Shown one piece after another: positions 1 through 5,836 of a stretch of 8,493 bases of DNA; position 1 is the stretch's first letter, and each line of letters starts with the position of its first letter. The stretch covers positions 1 to 8,493 of the forward strand of contig JAUIEH010000094.1 of NCBI GenBank assembly GCA_030428405.1, in the 5' to 3' direction. The notes below the pieces were generated by a model. The model was not told the origin of the DNA. It made no database searches and worked only from the letters and a program-made list of their open reading frames with translations. The stretch comes from Alphaproteobacteria bacterium (lineage in GTDB: Bacteria; Pseudomonadota; Alphaproteobacteria; Caulobacterales; Maricaulaceae). Both the position numbers and the translations under genes were made by a program.

Positions 1-37
1 CGGACTGGCCGTGACGCAGGAGAGCAAGCGAAGTCAT
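1..37 (-). CDS. gpmA: Histidine phosphatase family protein, probably 2,3-bisphosphoglycerate-dependent phosphoglycerate mutase (5' end only)
   Basis: Only the first 12 codons lie in the window; the gene reads leftward off the edge. Translating the minus strand from the ATG at 37-35 gives MTSLALLRHGQS. RHG is the catalytic signature of the histidine phosphatase superfamily, whose His is phosphorylated during catalysis. A start only seven residues before RHG, with a hydrophobic beta-strand between them, is typical of cofactor-dependent phosphoglycerate mutase, which interconverts 3- and 2-phosphoglycerate in glycolysis. The superfamily assignment is well supported by the motif. The choice of gpmA over another branch (cobC-like, SixA-like) is inference, because nothing after residue 12 is visible. 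A weak purine stretch (AAAGAAG on the minus strand, about 12 bases upstream) is the only ribosome-site candidate. It is divergent from the phosphomannomutase gene. Confidence 0.66.
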   Translation of the reverse strand, partial: MTSLALLRHGQS

Positions 38-231
38 GATCGGGCGGGCTTCTTTTCGGTTTGTCGGGCAGGGTGTCGGCTAGCCTCTTTCGCCTGCGCA
101 TTCAATGCCGAGCGCCTCGGCGCGCGCGCTGAGGGCGCCTGACCATGTGCAGCAGCGCTCCTTGAGCGTGCGCGCGAGCGCCGGTATCAGGCGGAATAGT
201 CCCTTTCGCGCCCGCTCCGGAGCCCTCCCTC
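38..231. promoter_or_regulatory. Divergent intergenic region between the gpmA-like gene and the phosphomannomutase
   Basis: These 194 bases separate two divergent starts, so promoters for both genes must lie here or inside the flanking genes. I found no convincing -35/-10 pair on either strand. The right-hand half (about 105-185) is very GC-rich and full of alternating GCGC steps, including a small 5-bp hairpin (CGCTC/GAGCG) around 154-166. An open frame running through 1-142 has no recognisable protein content. Confidence 0.4.
219..222 (+). promoter_or_regulatory. Ribosome-binding site for the phosphomannomutase
   Basis: GGAG lies nine bases before the ATG at 232. It supports that start over the in-frame ATG at 283, which has its own weaker GGAAG about eight bases upstream. 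The extra 17 residues encoded between them (containing PNTEAYE) resemble the N-terminal extension I associate with alphaproteobacterial homologues, which also favours 232. Confidence 0.5.
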
Positions 232-1752
232 ATGCCGCTCGTCCCCCGCGCCGACCTCGAACCGAATACGGAAGCTTATGAGATGGTGCCGCTGGTGGCG
301 CCTCAGGGCTTTCGCGAATATGACGCGCGCTGGTGGTTTGGCGCGCCGGATGCGAAAAAGCCGCCTGAGTTGAACCTGCTCGGCGCTCAGGCGCTCGGCG
401 AAGGTCTCGGAACACTCGTCCACGAGCTTGGCGCGGACCCGCAAATCGTCGTCGGCCACGATTATCGCGCTTATTCCATGTCCATCAAACAGGCGCTGAT
501 CGTCGGCCTGATGACGTCGGGCATGGAGGTCAAGGATATCGGCCTCGCGCTCTCGCCGACGGCCTATTTCGCCCAGTTCGATCTCAATGCAGCCTGTGTG
601 GCGATGGTGACGGCGAGCCATAACGACAATGGCTGGACCGGCGTCAAGATGGGCGTCGAGCGGCCTTTGACCTTCGGCCCCGACGAGATGCGCCGGCTCA
701 AGGAAATCGTGCTGGGCGGGCTCGCACAATCGCGTCCCGGCGGCGCCTATGAGCGCATTGAAGGGGTAAAGGCGCGCTATCTCGAAGACCTCGCGCGCGG
801 CGGCCCGGTCAATCGGCCTTTGAAATGCGTGGTCGCGGCCGGCAACGGCACGGCTGGCGCGTTCGCGCCGGAGCTCTTCGCCTCGCTCGGCGTGGAGATG
901 GTCCCGCTCAATCTCGATCTCGACTACGCCTTCCCGCATCATAATCCGAACCCGGAAGACATGAAGATGCTGCACGCCGTGCGCGATGCGGTGCTCGAAT
1001 TCGGCGCCGATGTCGGCTTCGCCTTTGACGGCGACGGCGATCGCTGCGGCGTTGTCGACAATGAGGGCCACGAGATTTTCGCCGACAAGGTCGGCGTGCT
1101 GCTGGCGCGCGAATTCGCCAAGCGCTTTCCCAACGCGAAATTCGTCGTGGACGTCAAATCCACCGGCCTGTTCGCCGCCGATCCCGAGCTGAAAGCCGCC
1201 GGCGCGCAGACCGAGTATTGGAAAACCGGCCATTCCTACATCAAGCGCCGCGCGCGCGAGATCGGCGCGCTCGCTGGCTTTGAGAAGTCAGGCCACTATT
1301 TCTTCCAGCCGCCCATTGGGCGCGGCTATGACGACGGCCTCGCCTCTGCGATCGCCATTCTGCGCATGCTTGAACAACACCCCGACCAGACAATGGCGGA
1401 CATGAAGCGCAGCCTGCCCTTGACCTATTCCTCGCCGACCATGTCGCCGTCTTGTCCGGATGAGGACAAATATCGCGTCATCGAAGCCATCACGAATGAC
1501 TATCTCGCGCTGAAGCAGGCCGACGGCGCGATCATGGACGTGCCGGTCTCCGACGTCGTCACCGTCAATGGCGCGCGCGTCATGCTCGAGGACGGCACCT
1601 GGGGCCTCGTGCGCGCCTCCTCCAACATGCCCAAGCTCGTGGTCGTGGTGGAAAGCCCGGTCAGCGAAGAGCGCATGCGCGGCATGTTCAACGACATCCA
1701 GGCCCGCCTCGCCGCGCGCCCCGAAGTCGGCGCCTTCGACCAGACGATCTGA
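232..1752 (+). CDS. Phosphomannomutase/phosphoglucomutase
   Basis: A 506-residue cytoplasmic enzyme of the alpha-D-phosphohexomutase family. It interconverts hexose 6-phosphate and hexose 1-phosphate (mannose and/or glucose) through a phosphoserine. All four family signatures are visible in order: the catalytic serine loop TASHN at 127-131 (Ser129), the magnesium loop DGDGDR at 266-271, the sugar-specificity loop FEKSGH at 350-355, and the C-terminal phosphate-binding loop RASSNMP at 461-467. KTGHSYIK at 331-338 is also typical. The length is normal for the family. The products feed GDP-mannose or UDP-glucose synthesis for lipopolysaccharide, exopolysaccharide or related glycans. It stands divergent from a gpmA-like gene and is followed after 145 bases by another cluster in the same direction, probably separately transcribed. 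ManB, AlgC and ExoC/NoeK-like roles cannot be told apart here, so no symbol is given. Confidence 0.95.
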   Translation: MPLVPRADLEPNTEAYEMVPLVAPQGFREYDARWWFGAPDAKKPPELNLLGAQALGEGLGTLVHELGADPQIVVGHDYRAYSMSIKQALIVGLMTSGMEVKDIGLALSPTAYFAQFDLNAACVAMVTASHNDNGWTGVKMGVERPLTFGPDEMRRLKEIVLGGLAQSRPGGAYERIEGVKARYLEDLARGGPVNRPLKCVVAAGNGTAGAFAPELFASLGVEMVPLNLDLDYAFPHHNPNPEDMKMLHAVRDAVLEFGADVGFAFDGDGDRCGVVDNEGHEIFADKVGVLLAREFAKRFPNAKFVVDVKSTGLFAADPELKAAGAQTEYWKTGHSYIKRRAREIGALAGFEKSGHYFFQPPIGRGYDDGLASAIAILRMLEQHPDQTMADMKRSLPLTYSSPTMSPSCPDEDKYRVIEAITNDYLALKQADGAIMDVPVSDVVTVNGARVMLEDGTWGLVRASSNMPKLVVVVESPVSEERMRGMFNDIQARLAARPEVGAFDQTI

Positions 1753-1756
1753 GTGC

Positions 1757-1785
1757 GGCGCGGCGTCGAAGCGCTGCGCCGCGCC
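1757..1785 (+). terminator. GC-rich hairpin just after the phosphomannomutase gene
   Basis: A 9-bp perfect stem, GGCGCGGCG (1757-1765) with CGCCGCGCC (1777-1785), closes an 11-base loop and begins five bases after the stop codon. There is no T-run after it, so it is not a textbook intrinsic terminator. It may stabilise the 3' end, pause transcription, or act together with the second hairpin at 1806-1826. Confidence 0.35.
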
Positions 1786-1805
1786 ACCAGCCTTCATCCC
1801 GCCAT

Positions 1806-1837
1806 CCTCGCGCCTCTTGCGCGGGGGCCGGCGTTTT
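1806..1837 (+). terminator. Possible intrinsic terminator between the phosphomannomutase and DUF4956 genes
   Basis: CCTCGCGC (1806-1813) pairs with GCGCGGGG (1819-1826) around the loop CTCTT, with one T-G wobble. It is followed after a short GC-rich spacer by TTTT at 1834-1837. The T-run is short and offset by seven bases, so this is a weak candidate. If real, it separates the phosphomannomutase transcript from the downstream three-gene cluster. Confidence 0.33.
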
Positions 1838-1897
1838 CGTGTAGGTTTTGCGACGGAGCGGCGCGGGGGACGCGCGGCGTGGCGAAGAGAAACGCTT

Positions 1898-2671
1898 ATG
1901 TCGGAGGAATCAGCCTGCGCTGAGGCCGAGCCCGCATCGCGCGAAACGCTCGGCGAAATGGTGCGCAGGCGCGGTAAGCCGTTCCTGGAGCTGAGCGCTT
2001 TTTATCTCGTCTTGCTGCTCATCTATTTCGGCGTAAACGCGCTCGTGCCGAACGCGGAGCGTTGGCTGCCGATCGGCGGTCTCGAGACCGTCTCAGCCTC
2101 TATGCGCGGCGATGCGCTGGACCCCGTCGACATCAATTTCGAGCTCGGCTTCAACTCGACCGAAACCGTGAAGCTCGTCTTCGGCCTGTTGGCGTCACTG
2201 GTGCTGATGTTGCCGGTGGTCTGGGTCTATATGGGCGCGCGTCGGCGCCGCGAGATTGCGCAATCATTCGTATACACGACGCTCGTCCTGCCGATGATCA
2301 TCACCGGCATCGTCTTCGTCGTGCATCACAGCCTCGCCCTCGCCTTCAGCCTCGCGGGCATCGTGGCGGGCGTGCGCTTCCGCCACACGCTCAATGACAG
2401 CGCGGACGCCACCTTCCTATTCGTCGGCATCGCGGTCGGCGTCGCCTGCGGCATCAACTCGGTGGAAATCGCCGCCATCGTGTCCTTGTTCTTCAATTAC
2501 ACGGTCTTGTCGCTCTGGGCGTTCCGCTTCGGCGAGCGTGAAACCAACCGGCTCGTGTTCGGCCGAAAATGGATGACCAAGCGCCAGCTCAAACCGCCAA
2601 AATTCAAGCCCGAGACGCCGCCCGGCGACGCCCGGCCCGCTCCGACGCCGGCGAACCCGCCCGAGCCTTGA
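1898..2671 (+). CDS. DUF4956 family integral membrane protein
   Basis: A 257-residue inner-membrane protein of unknown biochemical function. About five hydrophobic segments are visible at roughly 33-50, 92-112, 126-142, 145-158 and 174-207 (the last probably two helices). Between the fourth and fifth lies GVRFRHTLNDSADATF (158-173), an RFR...D motif that I recognise as the hallmark of DUF4956 (related to the MgtC-like/YhiD look of a small helical protein). The C-terminal tail (232-257) is proline- and lysine-rich and probably cytoplasmic. The frame is open from 1568, but the part before 1898 overlaps the previous gene and is unlike a protein. The ATG at 1898 has a weak AAGAGA upstream and leads straight into a charged N-terminus. 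Its stop overlaps the next start (TGATG), so it is translationally coupled to the lipoprotein gene. In other bacteria DUF4956 is commonly found beside VTC-type polyphosphate polymerases and CotH kinases; a CotH-like gene lies 2 kb away here. Confidence 0.82.
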   Translation: MSEESACAEAEPASRETLGEMVRRRGKPFLELSAFYLVLLLIYFGVNALVPNAERWLPIGGLETVSASMRGDALDPVDINFELGFNSTETVKLVFGLLASLVLMLPVVWVYMGARRRREIAQSFVYTTLVLPMIITGIVFVVHHSLALAFSLAGIVAGVRFRHTLNDSADATFLFVGIAVGVACGINSVEIAAIVSLFFNYTVLSLWAFRFGERETNRLVFGRKWMTKRQLKPPKFKPETPPGDARPAPTPANPPEP

Positions 2672-3540
2672 TGTCTGCAAAGACGAAACTGGCCCTGACA
2701 GCCGCCCTCGGCCTTGCGCTCTCGGCGTGCGGCGGACCGGCGGAGCATTTTTCCGCGCCGGTCGGCGAGACCATGTTCGCGACCGAGCCCGACGCCCAAT
2801 GGCGCCTGCCACGGGGGCTTGAGGAAGTCTCCGGCCTCGCCCTGATGCCGGACGGCGCCCTCATCAGCCATGACGACGAGCGCGGCGAGCTTCATCTCAT
2901 CGATGTCGAGGCCGGCCGCCGCATCGCCCGCATCGGCGTCGGCGAACCGCCGCTGACGGGCGATTTCGAAGGCGTCGCCATTGTCGGCGAGGAGACCGTC
3001 TATCTCATCACCTCGTCAGGTGTTCTGGTGCGCGCGCATCTGAGCGGAACCGCGCCTGTGCGCGCCGTGACCACCTACGACACCGGCCTTTCAGAACGCT
3101 GCGAGATTGAAGGCCTCGCCTACGATCAGGCGCGCAATAGCCTCATTATCGCCTGCAAAACCGTGTTCGATGACAGCTTGGAGGACCTGGCTGTGTTTTT
3201 CGCCTGGTCATTGGAGGATGAAGCGCTGATCGACGCTGATATGGTGACGGTGTCGCTGAGCGAGATCGCCGAGCCGCTCGGTCTGGTCAGTTTCAGCCCC
3301 TCGGGCGTGGAGATCGACCCCGTTTCGGGTCGGCTGCTCGTGGTCGCGGCGCGCGAGAACGCTTTCGCCGAGCTGAGCCGCGAGGGCGAGGTTATTTCGC
3401 TGCGCCGGCTTTCACGCCTGCATGTGCAAGCCGAAGGCGTGAGCGCGACCGCCGAGGGCGACCTGGCGATTGTCGATGAGGCGGGCGGACGCGGCGATGC
3501 GCGCCTGACCATCTATCGGAGACGAGATGTTCAGCATTAA
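2671..3540 (+). CDS. SdiA-regulated (YjiK-like) beta-propeller lipoprotein
   Basis: A 289-residue protein starting at the ATG inside TGATG. It has a lipoprotein signal: a short basic N-terminus, a hydrophobic stretch, then the lipobox LSAC with Cys20 as the lipidation site. Gly at +2 suggests the outer membrane. The rest shows repeating propeller-blade motifs: EVSGLALMPDG (52-62), DFEGVAIV (98-105), CEIEGLAYD (144-152), SGVEIDPVSGRLLVV (211-225) and QAEGVSATAEGDLAIVDE (253-270). The repeated acidic-EG-hydrophobic pattern and the closing QAEG...G.LAIV.E match the SdiA-regulated/YjiK family, related to the esterase-like phytase propellers. No enzymatic activity can be assigned. There is no clear ribosome site, so translation probably depends on coupling to the DUF4956 gene. 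The phosphatase gene starts within its last 14 bases. An earlier in-frame ATG at 2569 would overlap DUF4956 by 103 bases and remove the signal from the N-terminus, so I reject it. Confidence 0.8.
   Translation: MSAKTKLALTAALGLALSACGGPAEHFSAPVGETMFATEPDAQWRLPRGLEEVSGLALMPDGALISHDDERGELHLIDVEAGRRIARIGVGEPPLTGDFEGVAIVGEETVYLITSSGVLVRAHLSGTAPVRAVTTYDTGLSERCEIEGLAYDQARNSLIIACKTVFDDSLEDLAVFFAWSLEDEALIDADMVTVSLSEIAEPLGLVSFSPSGVEIDPVSGRLLVVAARENAFAELSREGEVISLRRLSRLHVQAEGVSATAEGDLAIVDEAGGRGDARLTIYRRRDVQH
3518..3521 (+). promoter_or_regulatory. Ribosome-binding site for the phosphatase gene
   Basis: GGAG lies five bases before the ATG at 3527, inside the end of the lipoprotein gene. It fixes the phosphatase start and gives the exact signal peptide expected. 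Confidence 0.6.
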
Positions 3541-4681
3541 GATAAAAAACCTCTGCGCCGCCGCGCTGTTCTGTGCGGCGCTGGCGCCTGCAACGAGCTT
3601 CGCGCAAGCCGAGGCGAGCTGGTCGGGCGTGGAGCGCATCGTCGTCATCGGCGACCTGCACGGCGATTACGCCGGCTTCTCGCAAATGCTGACGCAGGCG
3701 GGCCTGGTCGATGCGGACGGCGACTGGGCGGGCGGCGAGACTCATCTTGTTCAGCTGGGCGATGTTCCCGATCGCGGCGACGACACGCGCATGATCCTCG
3801 ATCATCTGATGCGGCTTGAGCGTCAGGCGCCGCGTGCGGGCGGCCATGTCCATGCGCTGATCGGCAATCACGAAGCGATGAATATTTTCGGCGATCTCGA
3901 ATACGCCTCGCCTGCTGAATTCGCAGCCTTCGCTGGGCGCGGCTCTGAGCGTCTGCGCGAGCGCTATTATCGCCGCGTCGTGGACCATCTGCGCAATAAT
4001 CCGCCAGCAGAAGGCCGCGTGACGATTGACGACGCCTTTCGCGCGGAATGGGAGCGCGAGCATCCTCTGGGCTGGGTCGAGCATCGCGCCGCCTGGTCTC
4101 CTGCGGAGGGCGATTACGGCCGCTGGGTTGCGTCCAATGATGCGATCATCCGCATCAACGACATATTGTTCGTCCATGGCGGTGTGGGGCCGAGCTATGC
4201 CGGCGACGGGCGCGACGAGCTGAATGACGCCGTGCGCGCGGCCTTGCGCGCGCCGTTGCAGGAAATGGCGCGTGCAGAGATCTTATGGAGCGAGGACAGC
4301 CCGCTCTGGTATCGCGGCTTTGCACATAATCCGGAGCCGGAAGAAGCCTCCCATCTCGAAGCCGTGCTCGACCGGCACGGCGTCGCGCGCGTCATTGTCG
4401 GCCATACGCCGGTGGCGGCCGCCATCGTGCCGCGCTTCAACGGCCGCGTCGTGCTCGCCGATCCCTGGGAGCCGCCGGATTCGCCGGCGACCAACGCCTT
4501 TCTGATCATCGAGAATGGCGAGATGACGGTCATGCATCGCGGCGGCGCCGTCGATTTTGAACCGCAAACGCCGGAAGGCGTTGCAGCCTATTACGACGCC
4601 GTCATCGCGCTCGACCCGCAGCCATCCCCGCTCGCGCCGTTCCTGGCTGAACTCAACGCCGCGCCTGAAGAGGCCCCGTGA
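3527..4681 (+). CDS. Exported Shewanella-like PPP-type metallophosphatase
   Basis: A 384-residue phosphoesterase. A signal peptide is evident: Lys residues at 5 and 7, a hydrophobic core at 9-22, and cleavage expected after SFA at 26, so it should act in the periplasm. The complete PPP metal site is present: GDLHGDY (42-48; Asp43, His45), GDVPDRGD (78-85; Asp79, with Asp82 and Arg83), GNHE (113-116; Asn114, His115), VHGGVGP (216-222; His217) and VGHTP (291-295; His293). The insert LMRLERQA and MNIFGDLEY around the third motif are as in the Shewanella-like phosphatase (SLP) group, which includes bacterial and plant enzymes, with tyrosine-phosphatase activity shown for some. It could also act on small phosphoesters. 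The GDVPDRG motif has Pro where PPP enzymes usually have Val. It is the last gene of the DUF4956-lipoprotein cluster and ends 10 bases from the convergent CotH-like kinase candidate. Confidence 0.88.
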   Translation: MFSIKIKNLCAAALFCAALAPATSFAQAEASWSGVERIVVIGDLHGDYAGFSQMLTQAGLVDADGDWAGGETHLVQLGDVPDRGDDTRMILDHLMRLERQAPRAGGHVHALIGNHEAMNIFGDLEYASPAEFAAFAGRGSERLRERYYRRVVDHLRNNPPAEGRVTIDDAFRAEWEREHPLGWVEHRAAWSPAEGDYGRWVASNDAIIRINDILFVHGGVGPSYAGDGRDELNDAVRAALRAPLQEMARAEILWSEDSPLWYRGFAHNPEPEEASHLEAVLDRHGVARVIVGHTPVAAAIVPRFNGRVVLADPWEPPDSPATNAFLIIENGEMTVMHRGGAVDFEPQTPEGVAAYYDAVIALDPQPSPLAPFLAELNAAPEEAP

Positions 4682-4691
4682 GCCTGCGCGA

Positions 4692-5762
4692 CTAGTTGCA
4701 GCGATTGACGATGCTGGACTGGTAATCGCGCGCGTCGCCGACGATCTGATAGAAGGACTGGATATAACTCGCCGCGCGCCGCCTCGTGCGTCCGGTCAGA
4801 CGCGTTTCCTGTTCGATCAATTGCATGATGGCGTCCTGGCGCTCGAACACGCGCACGACTGCATTCGACAGCGAGTCATTGAACCGGCAGAGGCCGCGAT
4901 AGCGCCGCTGCGTGACGCTGCGCATACGGAACTGCGCCGGCGGGACCGCATAAGGCGCGTCGACGAGCCCGGAATAATCAAAGTCATAGGGAACCGGGAC
5001 AAGGCCGGGCGCCGTCTCGCTGCGTCCGATCAGGCGCGCATTGTGACAGCAATCCTCGCCCGCGGGGCCGGCGGCGAAATCCCAGTCCAGATTGCCGATC
5101 ATATACTGGAAGAGAGCGCCCAAGGCGGCCGCGTCGGGGTCAAGCCGGTCGAACGGCACGCCGCCGCGGGCTTCGACTTCCTCAAGCCCGTTGCGTTCGG
5201 CGAGGTCGTCGACATCCTCGATGAAGAAGCCGAAGCGCGTAAACGATGCGTTGCCTTCGCTGTCGCGATAGGTCACCTCGAGCGGACGCACACGGAAGCT
5301 GTGCGGCGTCAGCTCGTTGTAGATGCGATAAGCGAGATATTCGAGGATGTAATATTGCTGATAGCGTGTTGAGGACTGGCAATGCGTGACAAGCTTCAGA
5401 CGGTTTTGGCCTTCAAACACCGTGCCGTCGAGCGGCCGCTCGCTGCGGTCGAAATTAATCCGTAGAGGCGGGAAGTTGCATATGCCGGCCGCGCGCCGCG
5501 TCAGACCGCGCGCGCTCACCGCAATGGGGAACGCCTCGCTTTCATCCTCGCCCAGATAAAGCACGCCTTCATGCGCATCCGTCGAGCGCGCCGCGTTGCG
5601 CTGGATGGTGCGCAATGGCGCTTCGATCGTGATGTACAAAGTCGAGTTGCTGGAAAAGAGCGGCGTGCCGTCGGCGCGCGCCTGGGATGCGCTGAAACAC
5701 GCCCATAACATGGCGATCAATATCGCCGCCGCATTGCTCGTCCGGTGTCCCCGCGCCTGCAT
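4692..5762 (-). CDS. Exported CotH-like atypical kinase candidate
   Basis: A 356-residue protein with a signal peptide: a hydrophobic run at about 10-23 and cleavage expected after ARA at 30. I read the fold as CotH-like. FEGQNRLKLVTHC (116-128) fits the strand carrying the nucleotide-contacting Lys. YILEYLAYRIYNEL (138-151) fits the following helix, and FFIEDVDDLAERNG (179-192) the hinge region. GNLDWDF (223-229) with His240-Asn241 fits the N-x-D...N catalytic element, and PYDFD (258-262) the metal-binding aspartates. CotH of spore formers is an established protein kinase; activity here is inference. The mature part holds six cysteines (95, 128, 238, 239, 292, 355), which could form disulfides in the periplasm. 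An upstream ATG at 5807 has no ribosome site and would put 15 extra residues before the signal; the ATG at 5762 has GGAG six bases away. It probably belongs to the MBOAT transcript (74-base gap). It could instead be a catalytically dead relative. Confidence 0.68.
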   Translation of the reverse strand: MQARGHRTSNAAAILIAMLWACFSASQARADGTPLFSSNSTLYITIEAPLRTIQRNAARSTDAHEGVLYLGEDESEAFPIAVSARGLTRRAAGICNFPPLRINFDRSERPLDGTVFEGQNRLKLVTHCQSSTRYQQYYILEYLAYRIYNELTPHSFRVRPLEVTYRDSEGNASFTRFGFFIEDVDDLAERNGLEEVEARGGVPFDRLDPDAAALGALFQYMIGNLDWDFAAGPAGEDCCHNARLIGRSETAPGLVPVPYDFDYSGLVDAPYAVPPAQFRMRSVTQRRYRGLCRFNDSLSNAVVRVFERQDAIMQLIEQETRLTGRTRRRAASYIQSFYQIVGDARDYQSSIVNRCN

Positions 5763-5768
5763 GGCCTG

Positions 5769-5772
5769 CTCC
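5769..5772 (-). promoter_or_regulatory. Ribosome-binding site for the CotH-like gene
   Basis: On the minus strand GGAG lies six bases before the ATG at 5762. This decides the start in favour of 5762 over 5807, where the upstream bases (CCCCTTTTTGGTCC) hold no Shine-Dalgarno sequence. Confidence 0.6.
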
Positions 5773-5778
5773 ACGATC

Positions 5779-5794
5779 CGCCCCTGCGCCCCTG
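5779..5794. repeat. Two perfect tandem copies of an 8-base unit
   Basis: CGCCCCTG occurs twice in direct succession in the 74-base gap between the MBOAT and CotH-like genes, just upstream of the latter's ribosome site. It is non-coding if the CotH-like gene starts at 5762. It may simply be slippage. Confidence 0.75.
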
Positions 5795-5836
5795 CGACGA
5801 ACAGCATGGACCAAAAAGGGGACGGATGTGAATTCG

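Noticed and set aside
2..142. A plus-strand open frame entering from the left edge, possibly the 3' end of a gene
   Set aside because: It conflicts with the RHG-containing minus-strand start at 37, and its translation (rich in Arg, Ala, Cys, Gly) resembles no protein I know.
187..1233. A 348-codon minus-strand open frame opposite the phosphomannomutase gene
   Set aside because: It is antisense to a gene with all family motifs. It is rich in Arg, His, Ala and Glu, with no recognisable domain, as expected from the complement of GC-biased codons.
1568..1897. A 110-residue N-terminal extension of the DUF4956 protein
   Set aside because: The frame is open, but this stretch overlaps the phosphomannomutase gene out of frame, crosses both hairpins and is low-complexity Ala/Arg/Ser. 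The DUF4956 protein starts sensibly at 1898.
4682..4712. A possible bidirectional terminator between the convergent genes (CTGC...GCAG)
   Set aside because: Only four or five pairs can form, and there is no T-run on either strand.
4557..5372. A 271-codon plus-strand open frame running from the phosphatase into the CotH-like gene
   Set aside because: It overlaps two genes with clear motifs and signal peptides, and shows no domain or signal of its own.
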